Below, piece by piece: positions 46,880-55,741 of a stretch of 64,000 nt of DNA. Position numbers and translations under genes: made by a program. The DNA is from Sinomicrobium sp. (GTDB lineage Bacteria; Bacteroidota; Bacteroidia; Flavobacteriales; Flavobacteriaceae). Below the pieces are notes generated by a model. It was not told where the DNA came from. It searched no databases and saw only the letters and a list, made by a program, of their open reading frames with translations. The stretch spans positions 1 through 64,000 of the forward strand of contig JAJUFH010000002.1 of assembly GCA_029266035.1 (NCBI GenBank), written 5' to 3'. Numbering within the stretch: position 1 is the first letter of the stretch; each line of letters starts with the position of its first letter.

Positions 46880-48655
46880 CTACCGGTTGTCTTCTGTTAT
46901 CGAAGCCTGGAGTTCGATAAGCGACAAGCCGTCGTCTATCAGGCGTTCGACCTGTGGTTGATTTGATTTTATTTGATGTAGATGTGCTTTGATATTGAGC
47001 AGCAAACTCTCATCGTTTCTACCTACTGCGAGTTCGCACAATTCTACTGGCAACAACCAGTCTTCGGAATGTGACTTCTTCAGTTGCTCGAATATGTCGT
47101 ATAGTTTGTCAGCTTCACTTTTCCCTTCCCTGATTTCCCTGACCTTTTTATACAAATTCTCAAGGTTTTTTACTGCTTTACTCTTCTCTTTGGGCTGTGT
47201 TTTTTCGGAAGGCACATGACTTATCAGGTCGAAGCTCGAAGTATCGGCCGGACCGGCAAATGCAGAGACCACCTCTTTTCCCACCGCCATATCGTAAACT
47301 CCCCATTCGGGACGAAACAACAGTCTTTCTCCCTGACGTACGGCACAGTTTTCAAAGCTGACGAGAATGATTTTCCCCTGCAGGTTTCGCGTACCGGTAA
47401 TGATATTTCCACTCACTTCTATTCCTCCTTCAAAGAGAAGTGTTACCCGTTCTCCTTCGTAGATATCATAGGCTTTGAGATCTCTAGGACTCATATCTTC
47501 TATAGCGAGATTTATTCCCTTTAACTTGCCTACTGGACTTCCATAGCCATCTGCGTGGCTGGCGGTACCGTGTCCTACCAACTCTTTTTCGCGATAGGAC
47601 AGTGCAGTTTTTCCACGGGTTTGTATGTAAACCGGTTTTCCTTCGTCTTCCAGCACTTCAGTAAACACTCCTGAAATCTGCAATCCGGTACTTAGCTCTA
47701 CTGTACCCAGTGCTCTCGAGCCTATCAATTTGTGCACTCCCTGCAAGCCCCCCTTTCGCACCGCCATAGTATTTGCAAATTCTTCTAACACGGAGCTCAG
47801 ATGCGCAAAATCGGGGGTAACGTACAGCTGTGGCTGCGGTTTGGTAATATCAAAATCCTGGTAGGCGGCCGCTAGGGTATAGGGTATTTTTGTCACCTCC
47901 TCCGTCATACACCAGGCACTTTCTCCTATGGAAGAGAGCAGACCGGCACCGTAAATCTGAGGTTTGTCTAGGTCTCCTATCAATCCGTACTCTACCGTCC
48001 ACCAATGCAGATTTCTAATCAAGGCCATTTCACTAGGCTCTCCCATATCGCGCTGTAGCATATCGACGCGCTTTTCAGCTTCTTCTATTTCTTTTTCTGT
48101 AGTATTGGGAGCCTCTTTAATAATAGAAAGATGTCGTATGGCTTCGTACATCTCGTAGTCGTGAGCACTGGAAATTGCTTTACTTCCAATCTCTCCAAAT
48201 CGCCTCAGATATTCGGCGTACTCCGGATTGGCAATGATAGGTGCATGCCCAGCTCCTTCGTGTATTATATCGGGTGCAGGAGTGTATTCTATATGTTTCA
48301 ACTGTCGAATATCGGAAGCGATAACCAGCACATTGTACGCCTGAAATTCCATAAAAGCAGAAGGAGGAATAAAGCCGTCTACCGCTACCGCCGCCCAACC
48401 TATTTCTTTGAGAATGCGGTTCATTCCATACATATCCGGAATACGCTCTATGGATATTCCGGTTTTTCTGAGTCCTTCTAGATAAGAACCATGAGCTACC
48501 TTACTCAAATAATCTACGTTTTTGCACATCACATAGCGCCATACCGCTTGATCTATAGGAGAATAGTCTTCATAGTGCTGCGGCTTGATAAACTGTTTCA
48601 GGTGTGCCGGTAGCTTGTCTAGAACTGGATTACTTTGATACGCTTGTCCTTCCAT
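46880..48655 (-). CDS. Aromatic amino acid hydroxylase (phenylalanine 4-monooxygenase-like), long form
   Basis: YTPAPDIIHEGAGHAPIIANPEYAEYLRRFGEIG with iron-binding HE..GH; 591 aa with a large C-terminal extension. Confidence 0.93.
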   Translation of the reverse strand: MEGQAYQSNPVLDKLPAHLKQFIKPQHYEDYSPIDQAVWRYVMCKNVDYLSKVAHGSYLEGLRKTGISIERIPDMYGMNRILKEIGWAAVAVDGFIPPSAFMEFQAYNVLVIASDIRQLKHIEYTPAPDIIHEGAGHAPIIANPEYAEYLRRFGEIGSKAISSAHDYEMYEAIRHLSIIKEAPNTTEKEIEEAEKRVDMLQRDMGEPSEMALIRNLHWWTVEYGLIGDLDKPQIYGAGLLSSIGESAWCMTEEVTKIPYTLAAAYQDFDITKPQPQLYVTPDFAHLSSVLEEFANTMAVRKGGLQGVHKLIGSRALGTVELSTGLQISGVFTEVLEDEGKPVYIQTRGKTALSYREKELVGHGTASHADGYGSPVGKLKGINLAIEDMSPRDLKAYDIYEGERVTLLFEGGIEVSGNIITGTRNLQGKIILVSFENCAVRQGERLLFRPEWGVYDMAVGKEVVSAFAGPADTSSFDLISHVPSEKTQPKEKSKAVKNLENLYKKVREIREGKSEADKLYDIFEQLKKSHSEDWLLPVELCELAVGRNDESLLLNIKAHLHQIKSNQPQVERLIDDGLSLIELQASITEDNR

Positions 48656-48743
48656 GGCTTAATCGAATTACAGTTTCTCCCAAAGATACGAAAAGGGATG
48701 CACTGTAAAAAACGCCAATGTATACCACAGCAAAATATCGGTA

Positions 48744-49406
48744 TCAGGATTTGGATGCCCTGAGCATCTCTCTTTTTCCGGGAGGTCCTGGCAGGCGCTC
48801 TACGGTAAAACCGACGGATTGCATAGCTCTTCTCACACTCCCTTTGGCCGAATAGGTAACCAGCACCCCTCCGGCTTTCAGGGCTTCATACATTTTTTGA
48901 AAAATCTCTTCCGTCCACAATTCAGGTTGCACCCTCGGACCGAATGCATCGAAATAAACGAGATCGAAACACTCTTTATCTTCTATATCAGCAAAAGATT
49001 GCTTTCGCTTTAGCAATGTAAATTTATCTGTAATTTTCTGAGGGGTTTCCCAAGGACTCTCGTGTAATCGTCTGTATAAATCTCGTTGTTTTTCAGCTCC
49101 CAGAGCCTGTACGTAGTTTAGTTGTGCTACCTCTTCGGCAGATACGGGATATGCTTCAACCCCGGTATAGTGTATCTCTGTGTTTCGCTCTTCCCCTTCC
49201 AACAGGCTAATAAAAGCGTTAAGACCTGTTCCGAAGCCTATTTCGAGCACAGACAGATAGTCCGATTTAAAACAGTCCAACCCCTGATCAATAAATACGT
49301 GTTTTGCTTCGCGAACAGCACCGTGTACAGAGTGGTACTGCTCGTTCCACTCTTCGAGTTGGATGGTGGTAGAACCGTCGGCCGTAGTAATGATCTTTCT
49401 CTTCAA
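48744..49406 (-). CDS. mnmD: tRNA (5-methylaminomethyl-2-thiouridylate) methyltransferase MnmD
   Basis: VLEIGFGTGLNAFISLL; FDLVYFDAFGPRVQPELWTEEIFQKMYEALKAGGVLVTYSAKGSVRRAMQSVGFTVERLPGPPGKREMLRA. Confidence 0.93.
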   Translation of the reverse strand: MKRKIITTADGSTTIQLEEWNEQYHSVHGAVREAKHVFIDQGLDCFKSDYLSVLEIGFGTGLNAFISLLEGEERNTEIHYTGVEAYPVSAEEVAQLNYVQALGAEKQRDLYRRLHESPWETPQKITDKFTLLKRKQSFADIEDKECFDLVYFDAFGPRVQPELWTEEIFQKMYEALKAGGVLVTYSAKGSVRRAMQSVGFTVERLPGPPGKREMLRASKS

Positions 49407-49580
49407 TGGTTATTTCTTCTAAAAATGCTGTGCCTCGCGATATATCTCTTCTTTGTTATAACTTCCAAACCAAAGTACATACAGGGCTGTACAGCACTAC
49501 AAAATAAATAAATTTTACAATATTTTTATTCCGATATACTTATTAAAATGATTAATTTAGCTGATAAATTTTTTTGAAAT

Positions 49581-50651
49581 ATGAATACAGAAAAAGTTAC
49601 TCCGATAAAGGTGGAAAAGGTGGCTGCTTCTAGAATAGAGCAGGTAGATTTTAACAAGCTCACTTTTGGAAGTGTGTTTACCGACCATATGTTTGTCTGT
49701 GATTTTAAGGATGGTGAATGGCAAACACCCGAAATAAAACCTTATCAACCTCTAGCACTTGATCCTTCTGCACGTGTATTTCACTACGGACAAGCGGTGT
49801 TTGAAGGCATGAAGGCCTATAGAGACGAGCAAGACCAAATCTGGCTATTCCGTCCTAAAGATAATTTTATAAGAATTAACAAGTCTTGCGAACGCATGGC
49901 TATGCCTGTTTTTCCGGAAAACTACTTTTTCGACGGACTCGAAACACTCTTAAAGCTGGACGAACAGTGGATTAAGGGGGGTGACGGAAATTCTCTGTAC
50001 ATCCGGCCTTTTGTGATAGCTACCGAATCTGGGGTCATGGCTTCTCCGTCTAACCAGTACAAATTTATCATCATCTGTTCGCCTGCACAGTCGTACTACG
50101 GTGGTGAGGTTCGTGTAAAAATTGCAGATCACTACAGCCGTGCAGCTTCAGGAGGTATAGGTTCAGCCAAGGCTGCAGCCAACTACGGCGCGCAATTCTA
50201 CCCTACCTCCCTGGCCAATAAGGAAGGCTTTCAACAAGTGATATGGACCGATGCCAATGCTCACGAATTCTTGGAAGAAGCGGGAACCATGAACGTATTT
50301 TTTCGTATTGGAGACAGTCTATATACCGCTCCTACCAGCGATAGAATACTGGATGGTGTAACCCGAAAAAGCGTAATCACCGTTGCAGAGTCTAAAGGGA
50401 TAAACGTAGAAGTAAGACCCGTTAGAGTTGACGAAATCATAGTCGCCGCCAAAGACGGAAGTTTAAAAGAAATTTTCGGAAGTGGTACGGCCGCAGTCAT
50501 CAATCCTATCGTAGGTTTTGGATATAAAGACGAAAGGTTTGAACTGCCCTCTGTAGACAATTCATACGCTTCCCTGATCAAAAAAGCTATTGTAGACATT
50601 CAGTACAACAAGGCTGAGGATCCTTACGGATGGCGTTATAAAATTGATTGA
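49581..50651 (+). CDS. ilvE: Branched-chain amino acid aminotransferase
   Basis: FHYGQAVFEGMKAYRDEQDQIWLFRPKDNFIRINKSCERMAMP; GGIGSAKAAANYGAQFYPTSLA; FGSGTAAVINPI. Confidence 0.95.
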   Translation: MNTEKVTPIKVEKVAASRIEQVDFNKLTFGSVFTDHMFVCDFKDGEWQTPEIKPYQPLALDPSARVFHYGQAVFEGMKAYRDEQDQIWLFRPKDNFIRINKSCERMAMPVFPENYFFDGLETLLKLDEQWIKGGDGNSLYIRPFVIATESGVMASPSNQYKFIIICSPAQSYYGGEVRVKIADHYSRAASGGIGSAKAAANYGAQFYPTSLANKEGFQQVIWTDANAHEFLEEAGTMNVFFRIGDSLYTAPTSDRILDGVTRKSVITVAESKGINVEVRPVRVDEIIVAAKDGSLKEIFGSGTAAVINPIVGFGYKDERFELPSVDNSYASLIKKAIVDIQYNKAEDPYGWRYKID

Positions 50652-50681
50652 TCTATTATCAAGTAGGCAATATATTTTACA

Positions 50682-50739
50682 AAGGGGTTATTGAGTTACA
50701 TAGCACATTGCTAACACCTCAATAACCCCTTGTTTTTTT
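50682..50739 (+). terminator. Intrinsic terminator after ilvE
   Basis: AAGGGGTTATTGAG ... CTCAATAACCCCTT G TTTTTTT, 14-bp perfect stem. Confidence 0.9.
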
Positions 50740-50768
50740 CAAGCTAAAACCTGTCCTAAATCTACTGT

Positions 50769-51158
50769 TTACTCCTCGTTGAGTATTGCCGCTATATTCG
50801 GTTTAAAATAATCCGGTCCCTTCATCACCTTTCCATCCTCTCTGTAAATCGGCTTACCGTCTGCTCCGAGTTTACTCATATTGCTGCGCTGTATCTCCTC
50901 AAAAACTTCTTCTATCTTGTGCTGCATACCGTGCTCCAATATAGTACCACACAAAATATAGAGCATATCACCAAGCGCATCGGCCACCTCTACCAAATCG
51001 TCGTTTTCTGCAGCCTCTAGGTACTCTTCATTTTCCTCTGCCATCAGATTAAAGCGCAGTTTGTTTTTATCTGACCCCAAGTTTGCCAAAGGTGTATCGG
51101 ATATACCTAATCCGAATGCCTTGTGAAATTCGCCTACCGCCTCGAGTTTTCTCTTCAT
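50769..51158 (-). CDS. MazG-like/phosphoribosyl-ATP pyrophosphohydrolase-like NTP pyrophosphatase
   Basis: LRFNLMAEENEEYLEAAENDDLVEVADALGDMLYILCGTILEHGM. Confidence 0.85.
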   Translation of the reverse strand: MKRKLEAVGEFHKAFGLGISDTPLANLGSDKNKLRFNLMAEENEEYLEAAENDDLVEVADALGDMLYILCGTILEHGMQHKIEEVFEEIQRSNMSKLGADGKPIYREDGKVMKGPDYFKPNIAAILNEE

Positions 51159-51298
51159 CGCAATATTAAATTTTAGTTTGTATTCAACACTATTCCATTC
51201 GGAGAAACTTCTCCCCCAAAAGGCTTTTTCTCTCGCAACGCATGAGATATCTTCCCATTGCTGCGGATAAAATGATTATTTTTGCTAAAAATAAAGAT

Positions 51299-51487
51299 AT
51301 GTTCACAACAGGACAACTCATATTTGCTCTTTTTTTTCTCATCGCTTTTGTAAGTGTTATGTTTATCAGCTATAAAAAAGACAAAAAATTACACCTAAAA
51401 CAATACAGAGGAAGCAGTAAAATTCTAATAGCATTTATACTGTTTCTCGCAATCCTTTTACTGCTAAAATCATGGGTTAAACACTGA
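51299..51487 (+). CDS. Small membrane protein, hypothetical
   Basis: MFTTGQLIFALFFLIAFVSVMFISYKKDKKLHLKQYRGSSKILIAFILFLAILLLLKSWVKH; two TM segments. Confidence 0.65.
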   Translation: MFTTGQLIFALFFLIAFVSVMFISYKKDKKLHLKQYRGSSKILIAFILFLAILLLLKSWVKH

Positions 51488-51628
51488 GCATTCTAAGCTG
51501 TATTACTTCCAAAATACAGACACATCCTCCTTTGATCGAGAGACTCAAATCTCCTTTTTAACATCGCTTCATTGTCTTTTATTAAAAAAAGACCTACCTT
51601 AGCGCTGTGGTTTTAAAATAAAAAAGCA

Positions 51629-51805
51629 ATGATTACATTCGTAAGTGTGCTGTTTTCGCTTATTCTCCTGAATGTATTGTTACTGGTTTTCAGTATCAAC
51701 AAAACGGAGAAAAAAGCGAAGAAGCCTTTTCGATTTCATATCGAAGAGAAAAATAGAGGTTATTCCCCGAGTTTTAATATAAAAAACTATAGGGAAGCGA
51801 TTTAG
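51629..51805 (+). CDS. Small membrane protein, 58 aa, not in supplied ORF track
   Basis: MITFVSVLFSLILLNVLLLVFSINKTEKKAKKPFRFHIEEKNRGYSPSFNIKNYREAI*; preceded by TTG-N20-TACCTTAG (51572-51602). Confidence 0.55.
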   Translation: MITFVSVLFSLILLNVLLLVFSINKTEKKAKKPFRFHIEEKNRGYSPSFNIKNYREAI

Positions 51806-51936
51806 ACGGCGTTTTTTTTATTCTGACAGAGATCGCAGAAAGGGTGTTTTTCCTAAATTTGGAAAGCAATTAGGGTTCTTTTGTGCAAAATTTTACGTTA
51901 TTGCGTAAATTAGCATCGTCCTAAAAAGAATATTAC

Positions 51937-52971
51937 ATGAAAATTCTCAAATATCTTTTCTTTCTAATCCTAATACTCTTTGTTGGACTATCGGTTTACA
52001 TAGCCACACAGCCATCAGAATATCGCATCCATCACTCCCGTTTAATTCACGGCAATCCGCAATTGGTATACAGCTATATTTCCAATCTAAAAAACTGGAA
52101 AGCGTGGTCTTTTTTTCCTGACGACAACAATCCAAGCTACGGAGAGCCTTTTATGGGAATAGGTGGTAATTACAGTTGGAGTAGCGGGAAAGAAACCTTT
52201 AACCTAACTACAATTTCAGCGACTCCCTACACTCATATAGAACAGGAACTGAGTACTGAAAAACAAAAAAAAGCCGTATTGTCTTGGGAATTTCGGGAAC
52301 AAGATCAAAATACGGAAGTTTCATTGACCATTGATGGTAAAATGGATTTCACAGACAAGGCCAAGGCATTGTATTACAGATCATCGAAACACAGTATAGA
52401 ACCAGAGGTGTACAAGAGTTTTAAACTCATAGACAGCACTATCACCGAAAATCTAAAACAGTACAGTATCAGCATAGATGGAATAACGGAACAGAGCGGT
52501 GGTTTTTATCTCTATACCACAACTTCGAGCAGAATGTCAGACAGCGGTAAAAAAATTGCGACGCAACTGAAAGACATCAACACCTATATAAAGGAAAACA
52601 ACATAAGCAATACGGGAATCCCGTTTACTTATTATCACTCCAGAGACGAAGAAAACAACGCGGTTATATTTTCCAACGGAGTTTTTACAACTTCCAGAGT
52701 TATTACCGATCCGGAAAGCAATATACTCACCGGTAAGATAGAACCTTTTAAGGCACTGAAAGTAACTTTAAACGGAGACACCAAAAATCTACCCGAAGCC
52801 TGGAAAAGTGCTTTCTCTTACCTCAAGGAAAGACAAATAGCTCAAGATTCTACGGGTCCATATATGGAATTTTATCCCTCCGATGCCAGCAGTACTCCCA
52901 ATCCAGCTAAATGGGTCACCGAAATACTTATACCGGTACACGAAATAAATATGCCTCCTATAGTAGAGTAA
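51937..52971 (+). CDS. SRPBCC family protein, probably with C-terminal GyrI/effector-binding-like region
   Basis: N-terminal TM then IHHSRLIHGNPQLVYSYISNLKNWKAWSFF...GIGGNYSWSSGKET. Confidence 0.75.
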   Translation: MKILKYLFFLILILFVGLSVYIATQPSEYRIHHSRLIHGNPQLVYSYISNLKNWKAWSFFPDDNNPSYGEPFMGIGGNYSWSSGKETFNLTTISATPYTHIEQELSTEKQKKAVLSWEFREQDQNTEVSLTIDGKMDFTDKAKALYYRSSKHSIEPEVYKSFKLIDSTITENLKQYSISIDGITEQSGGFYLYTTTSSRMSDSGKKIATQLKDINTYIKENNISNTGIPFTYYHSRDEENNAVIFSNGVFTTSRVITDPESNILTGKIEPFKALKVTLNGDTKNLPEAWKSAFSYLKERQIAQDSTGPYMEFYPSDASSTPNPAKWVTEILIPVHEINMPPIVE

Positions 52972-52993
52972 GCAGCTCAATTGTAAAGAGATC

Positions 52994-53683
52994 TCAATTC
53001 ATAGGATGAAAATCTTTTACCCCTGCCCTAATGGGAATAGACAGGGTATTTTCATCAGGTACTATTGGACACGAATAAGTGGGGTTGTATGCGCAATAGG
53101 GATTGTAAGCCTTGTTAAAATCTAAGACAATCGTATCGCCTTTAGGAATTCTCAAATCGATATACCGACCACCCCCATAGGTTTCCTCTCCATTTGTAGG
53201 GTCGGAAAAAGGCAGAAACAGATAATCTTCGTACCCCTCTTGGGTAATCAGTTCCTGGTTTTGGTAGACATTGAGCTTATATTCCTTTCCGTCTATCTCA
53301 AAATACAATATTCCGTATCTCAACTCTTCAGAAACCCTATCTGTTGTAGTAGGCATAAAAAAAGGAGAAGAATCTGGGGTACGCTCTAACCTGGCCTCTA
53401 CACGAAATAAGCTATCTACAGGAAAAAAATCCAATTCCTTAAAATTCTTGAGATCGCGCTTTTTTAGCGGGGATCGATCAGGATCCATGAATTCTTTATT
53501 CAACTCCTTTTGGAATTGCGCTATTTCCCAAAAAATATCAGTAGAATCTTTCACAATTGTAGACTCATCGTGATATCTTTTATCTCCTTTACAGCCCAGA
53601 AAGGCGATAATTAACACGGCAAACAGACATTGCCTTTTCACTCCCAAACACATATTAAACAATTTATTATCAACCCAGCACAA
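52994..53683 (-). CDS. DUF1684 domain-containing protein
   Basis: LDFFPVDSLFRVEARLERTPDSSPFFMPTTTDR; GGGRYIDLRIPKGDTIVLDFNKAYNPYCAYNPTYSCPIVPDENTLSIPIRAGVKDF. Confidence 0.9.
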   Translation of the reverse strand: MCWVDNKLFNMCLGVKRQCLFAVLIIAFLGCKGDKRYHDESTIVKDSTDIFWEIAQFQKELNKEFMDPDRSPLKKRDLKNFKELDFFPVDSLFRVEARLERTPDSSPFFMPTTTDRVSEELRYGILYFEIDGKEYKLNVYQNQELITQEGYEDYLFLPFSDPTNGEETYGGGRYIDLRIPKGDTIVLDFNKAYNPYCAYNPTYSCPIVPDENTLSIPIRAGVKDFHPMN

Positions 53684-53798
53684 AGGTAAACTATTATCGC
53701 ATAATCCACCGCTTCATCCCTGTGGAGACCGGTGACATTTTGGCATAGACAAAGAGGCTTAAAACACCCCAAATATGTTTAAAAACCGACTTTTGAGG

Positions 53799-53816
53799 TT
53801 TGGCAACACTTTTGCT
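53799..53816 (+). promoter_or_regulatory. Candidate sigma-54 (-24/-12) promoter upstream of grpE-dnaJ
   Basis: TTGGCAACACTTTTGCT matches TGGCAC-N5-TTGCW with one mismatch; GG-N10-GC spacing exact; -12 lies about 20 nt before the grpE ATG. Confidence 0.6.
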
Positions 53817-53835
53817 ATATGCTTGGTCAGAATAA

Positions 53836-54396
53836 ATGACAGAACCCATGGCAAAAAAAAATAAGCACAATACAGAAGAAAACAAAGATGTTGCAACAGA
53901 AGTCAAAAACTCTGAAGAACAAGAACTTAGCATTGAAGAACAACTAAAAGAAGAGCTGAGCAAGGAAAAGGACAAATTTCTCCGCCTCTTCGCTGAATTT
54001 GAAAATTACAAAAAGCGAACAGCTAAAGAGCGCATAGACCTCTTTAAAACGGCAGGACAGGATGTCTTATCTGCCATGCTTCCGGTATTGGACGATTTTG
54101 ACAGGGCCATTGCAGAGATCAAAAAGTCGACAGAAGAAGAGACGGGTATTGTAAATGAGTTACTAAAAGGTGTAGAGCTGATAAACAGCAAATTTACAGA
54201 AACCCTTAAAAACAAAGGGCTTACACTAATCGAGGTAAATCAAGGAGATACTTTTGACGCCGAACTACACGAAGCCATCACCCAAATTTCTGCTCCGTCT
54301 GAAGACATGAAAGGCAAGATTATTGATGTGATAGAAAAAGGGTACAAACTTGGAGAAAAGATCATTCGGTACCCCAAAGTAGTTGTGGGAAACTAA
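53836..54396 (+). CDS. grpE: Nucleotide exchange factor GrpE
   Basis: KDKFLRLFAEFENYKKRTAKERIDLFKTAGQDVLSAMLPVLDDFDRAI; VIEKGYKLGEKIIRYPKVVVGN. Confidence 0.96.
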   Translation: MTEPMAKKNKHNTEENKDVATEVKNSEEQELSIEEQLKEELSKEKDKFLRLFAEFENYKKRTAKERIDLFKTAGQDVLSAMLPVLDDFDRAIAEIKKSTEEETGIVNELLKGVELINSKFTETLKNKGLTLIEVNQGDTFDAELHEAITQISAPSEDMKGKIIDVIEKGYKLGEKIIRYPKVVVGN

Positions 54397-54435
54397 GAGA
54401 ACCGGTATCTCCGTAAGGGGTAAAAAACAATTTAG

Positions 54436-55554
54436 ATGAAAGAAGATTATTACGAAATACTGGGAATAGAAAAAAGCGCTTCGGCAGCGGAGATCAAGAA
54501 AGCTTATCGCAAAAAGGCCATACAGTATCACCCTGACAAAAATCCGGGTGATGCACATGCAGAAAAAATGTTCAAAAAAGCAGCAGAGGCCTACGAAGTA
54601 CTCAGTGATCCGGACAAAAAGGCTCGATACGACCGGCACGGCCATTCTGCATTTGAAGGAAATGGTGGATTTAGCGGCGGTGGCGGTATGAATATGGAAG
54701 ACATCTTCAGTCAGTTTGGCGATATTTTCGGAGGTGCCTTTGGCGGTGGATTTGGTGGATTTAGCGGCGGTTTTGGTAGTCAGAGACGCGTAAAAGGCAG
54801 CAATCTTCGCATCCATGTAAAACTCACCTTAGAAGAGATAGCTCAAGGCGTGGAGAAAAAGGTAAAGGTGAGACGTAAAGTCCAGGCTCCGGGAGTGTCA
54901 TACAAAACATGCCCCACTTGCCACGGTACAGGACAAGTAACCCGCGTAACCAATACCATACTGGGGCGGATGCAAACTTCAGCTCCCTGTAATGCCTGTG
55001 GTGGTAGCGGACAGATAATAGACCACAAGCCAGCTGATGCCGATGCACAAGGACTCAAAATAGCCGAAGAAACAGTATCGATAAAAATACCGGCAGGAGT
55101 GGCCGACGGTATGCAGCTCAAAGTTACCGGAAAGGGAAATGAAGCTCCGGGCAACGGTATTTCGGGAGATTTGCTGGTTGTGATCAGCGAATCGGAACAC
55201 CCTACCTTAAAAAGGGAAGGAGACAACCTTCACTACGACCTATATGTAAGTGTTCCCGAAGCAATACTCGGCACCTCAAAAGAGATCGATGCAGTAGGCG
55301 GAAAGGTAAGGATCAAACTGGAAGCCGGTATACAATCTGGAAAGATTCTCAGGTTAAGGGGCAAGGGTATCCCGAGTATCAACGGCTACGGAAGCGGTGA
55401 CCTTCTGGTTCATATCAACGTATGGACTCCTAAAACACTCAGCAAGGAACAAAAAGAATTTTTCGAACAAATGCTCCAGGACGAACACTTTACTCCAAAA
55501 CCGGAAAAAAGCGATAAATCGTTTTTTGAAAAGGTAAAAGACATGTTCTCTTGA
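54436..55554 (+). CDS. dnaJ: Chaperone DnaJ with reduced zinc-finger region
   Basis: [38 protein letters not shown]-rich linker; only CPTCHGTG and CNACGGSG motifs. Confidence 0.96.
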   Translation: MKEDYYEILGIEKSASAAEIKKAYRKKAIQYHPDKNPGDAHAEKMFKKAAEAYEVLSDPDKKARYDRHGHSAFEGNGGFSGGGGMNMEDIFSQFGDIFGGAFGGGFGGFSGGFGSQRRVKGSNLRIHVKLTLEEIAQGVEKKVKVRRKVQAPGVSYKTCPTCHGTGQVTRVTNTILGRMQTSAPCNACGGSGQIIDHKPADADAQGLKIAEETVSIKIPAGVADGMQLKVTGKGNEAPGNGISGDLLVVISESEHPTLKREGDNLHYDLYVSVPEAILGTSKEIDAVGGKVRIKLEAGIQSGKILRLRGKGIPSINGYGSGDLLVHINVWTPKTLSKEQKEFFEQMLQDEHFTPKPEKSDKSFFEKVKDMFS

Positions 55555-55703
55555 GCTCAAGGTCGACAGATTGAACTCGTATCAAATATGAAAGTTTAAT
55601 TATTTTTTTACACTTTCATAATAATATCTTAAAAAAATACTATATTTGGAAAACCGCTAAGACATCTTAGTGTTAATTTTTTTCTTTTTCATAGCAATTT
55701 TTT

Positions 55704-55741
55704 CCCATCCTTGATCCCTTTTAAGGATGGGTTTTTCTTTT
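55704..55741 (+). terminator. Intrinsic terminator (+ strand)
   Basis: CCCATCCTT gatccctttt AAGGATGGG TTTTTCTTTT. Confidence 0.85.

Noticed and set aside
54265-54816. 183-aa minus strand ORF over grpE/dnaJ
   Set aside because: Antisense to conserved chaperone genes; composition consistent with a shadow frame.
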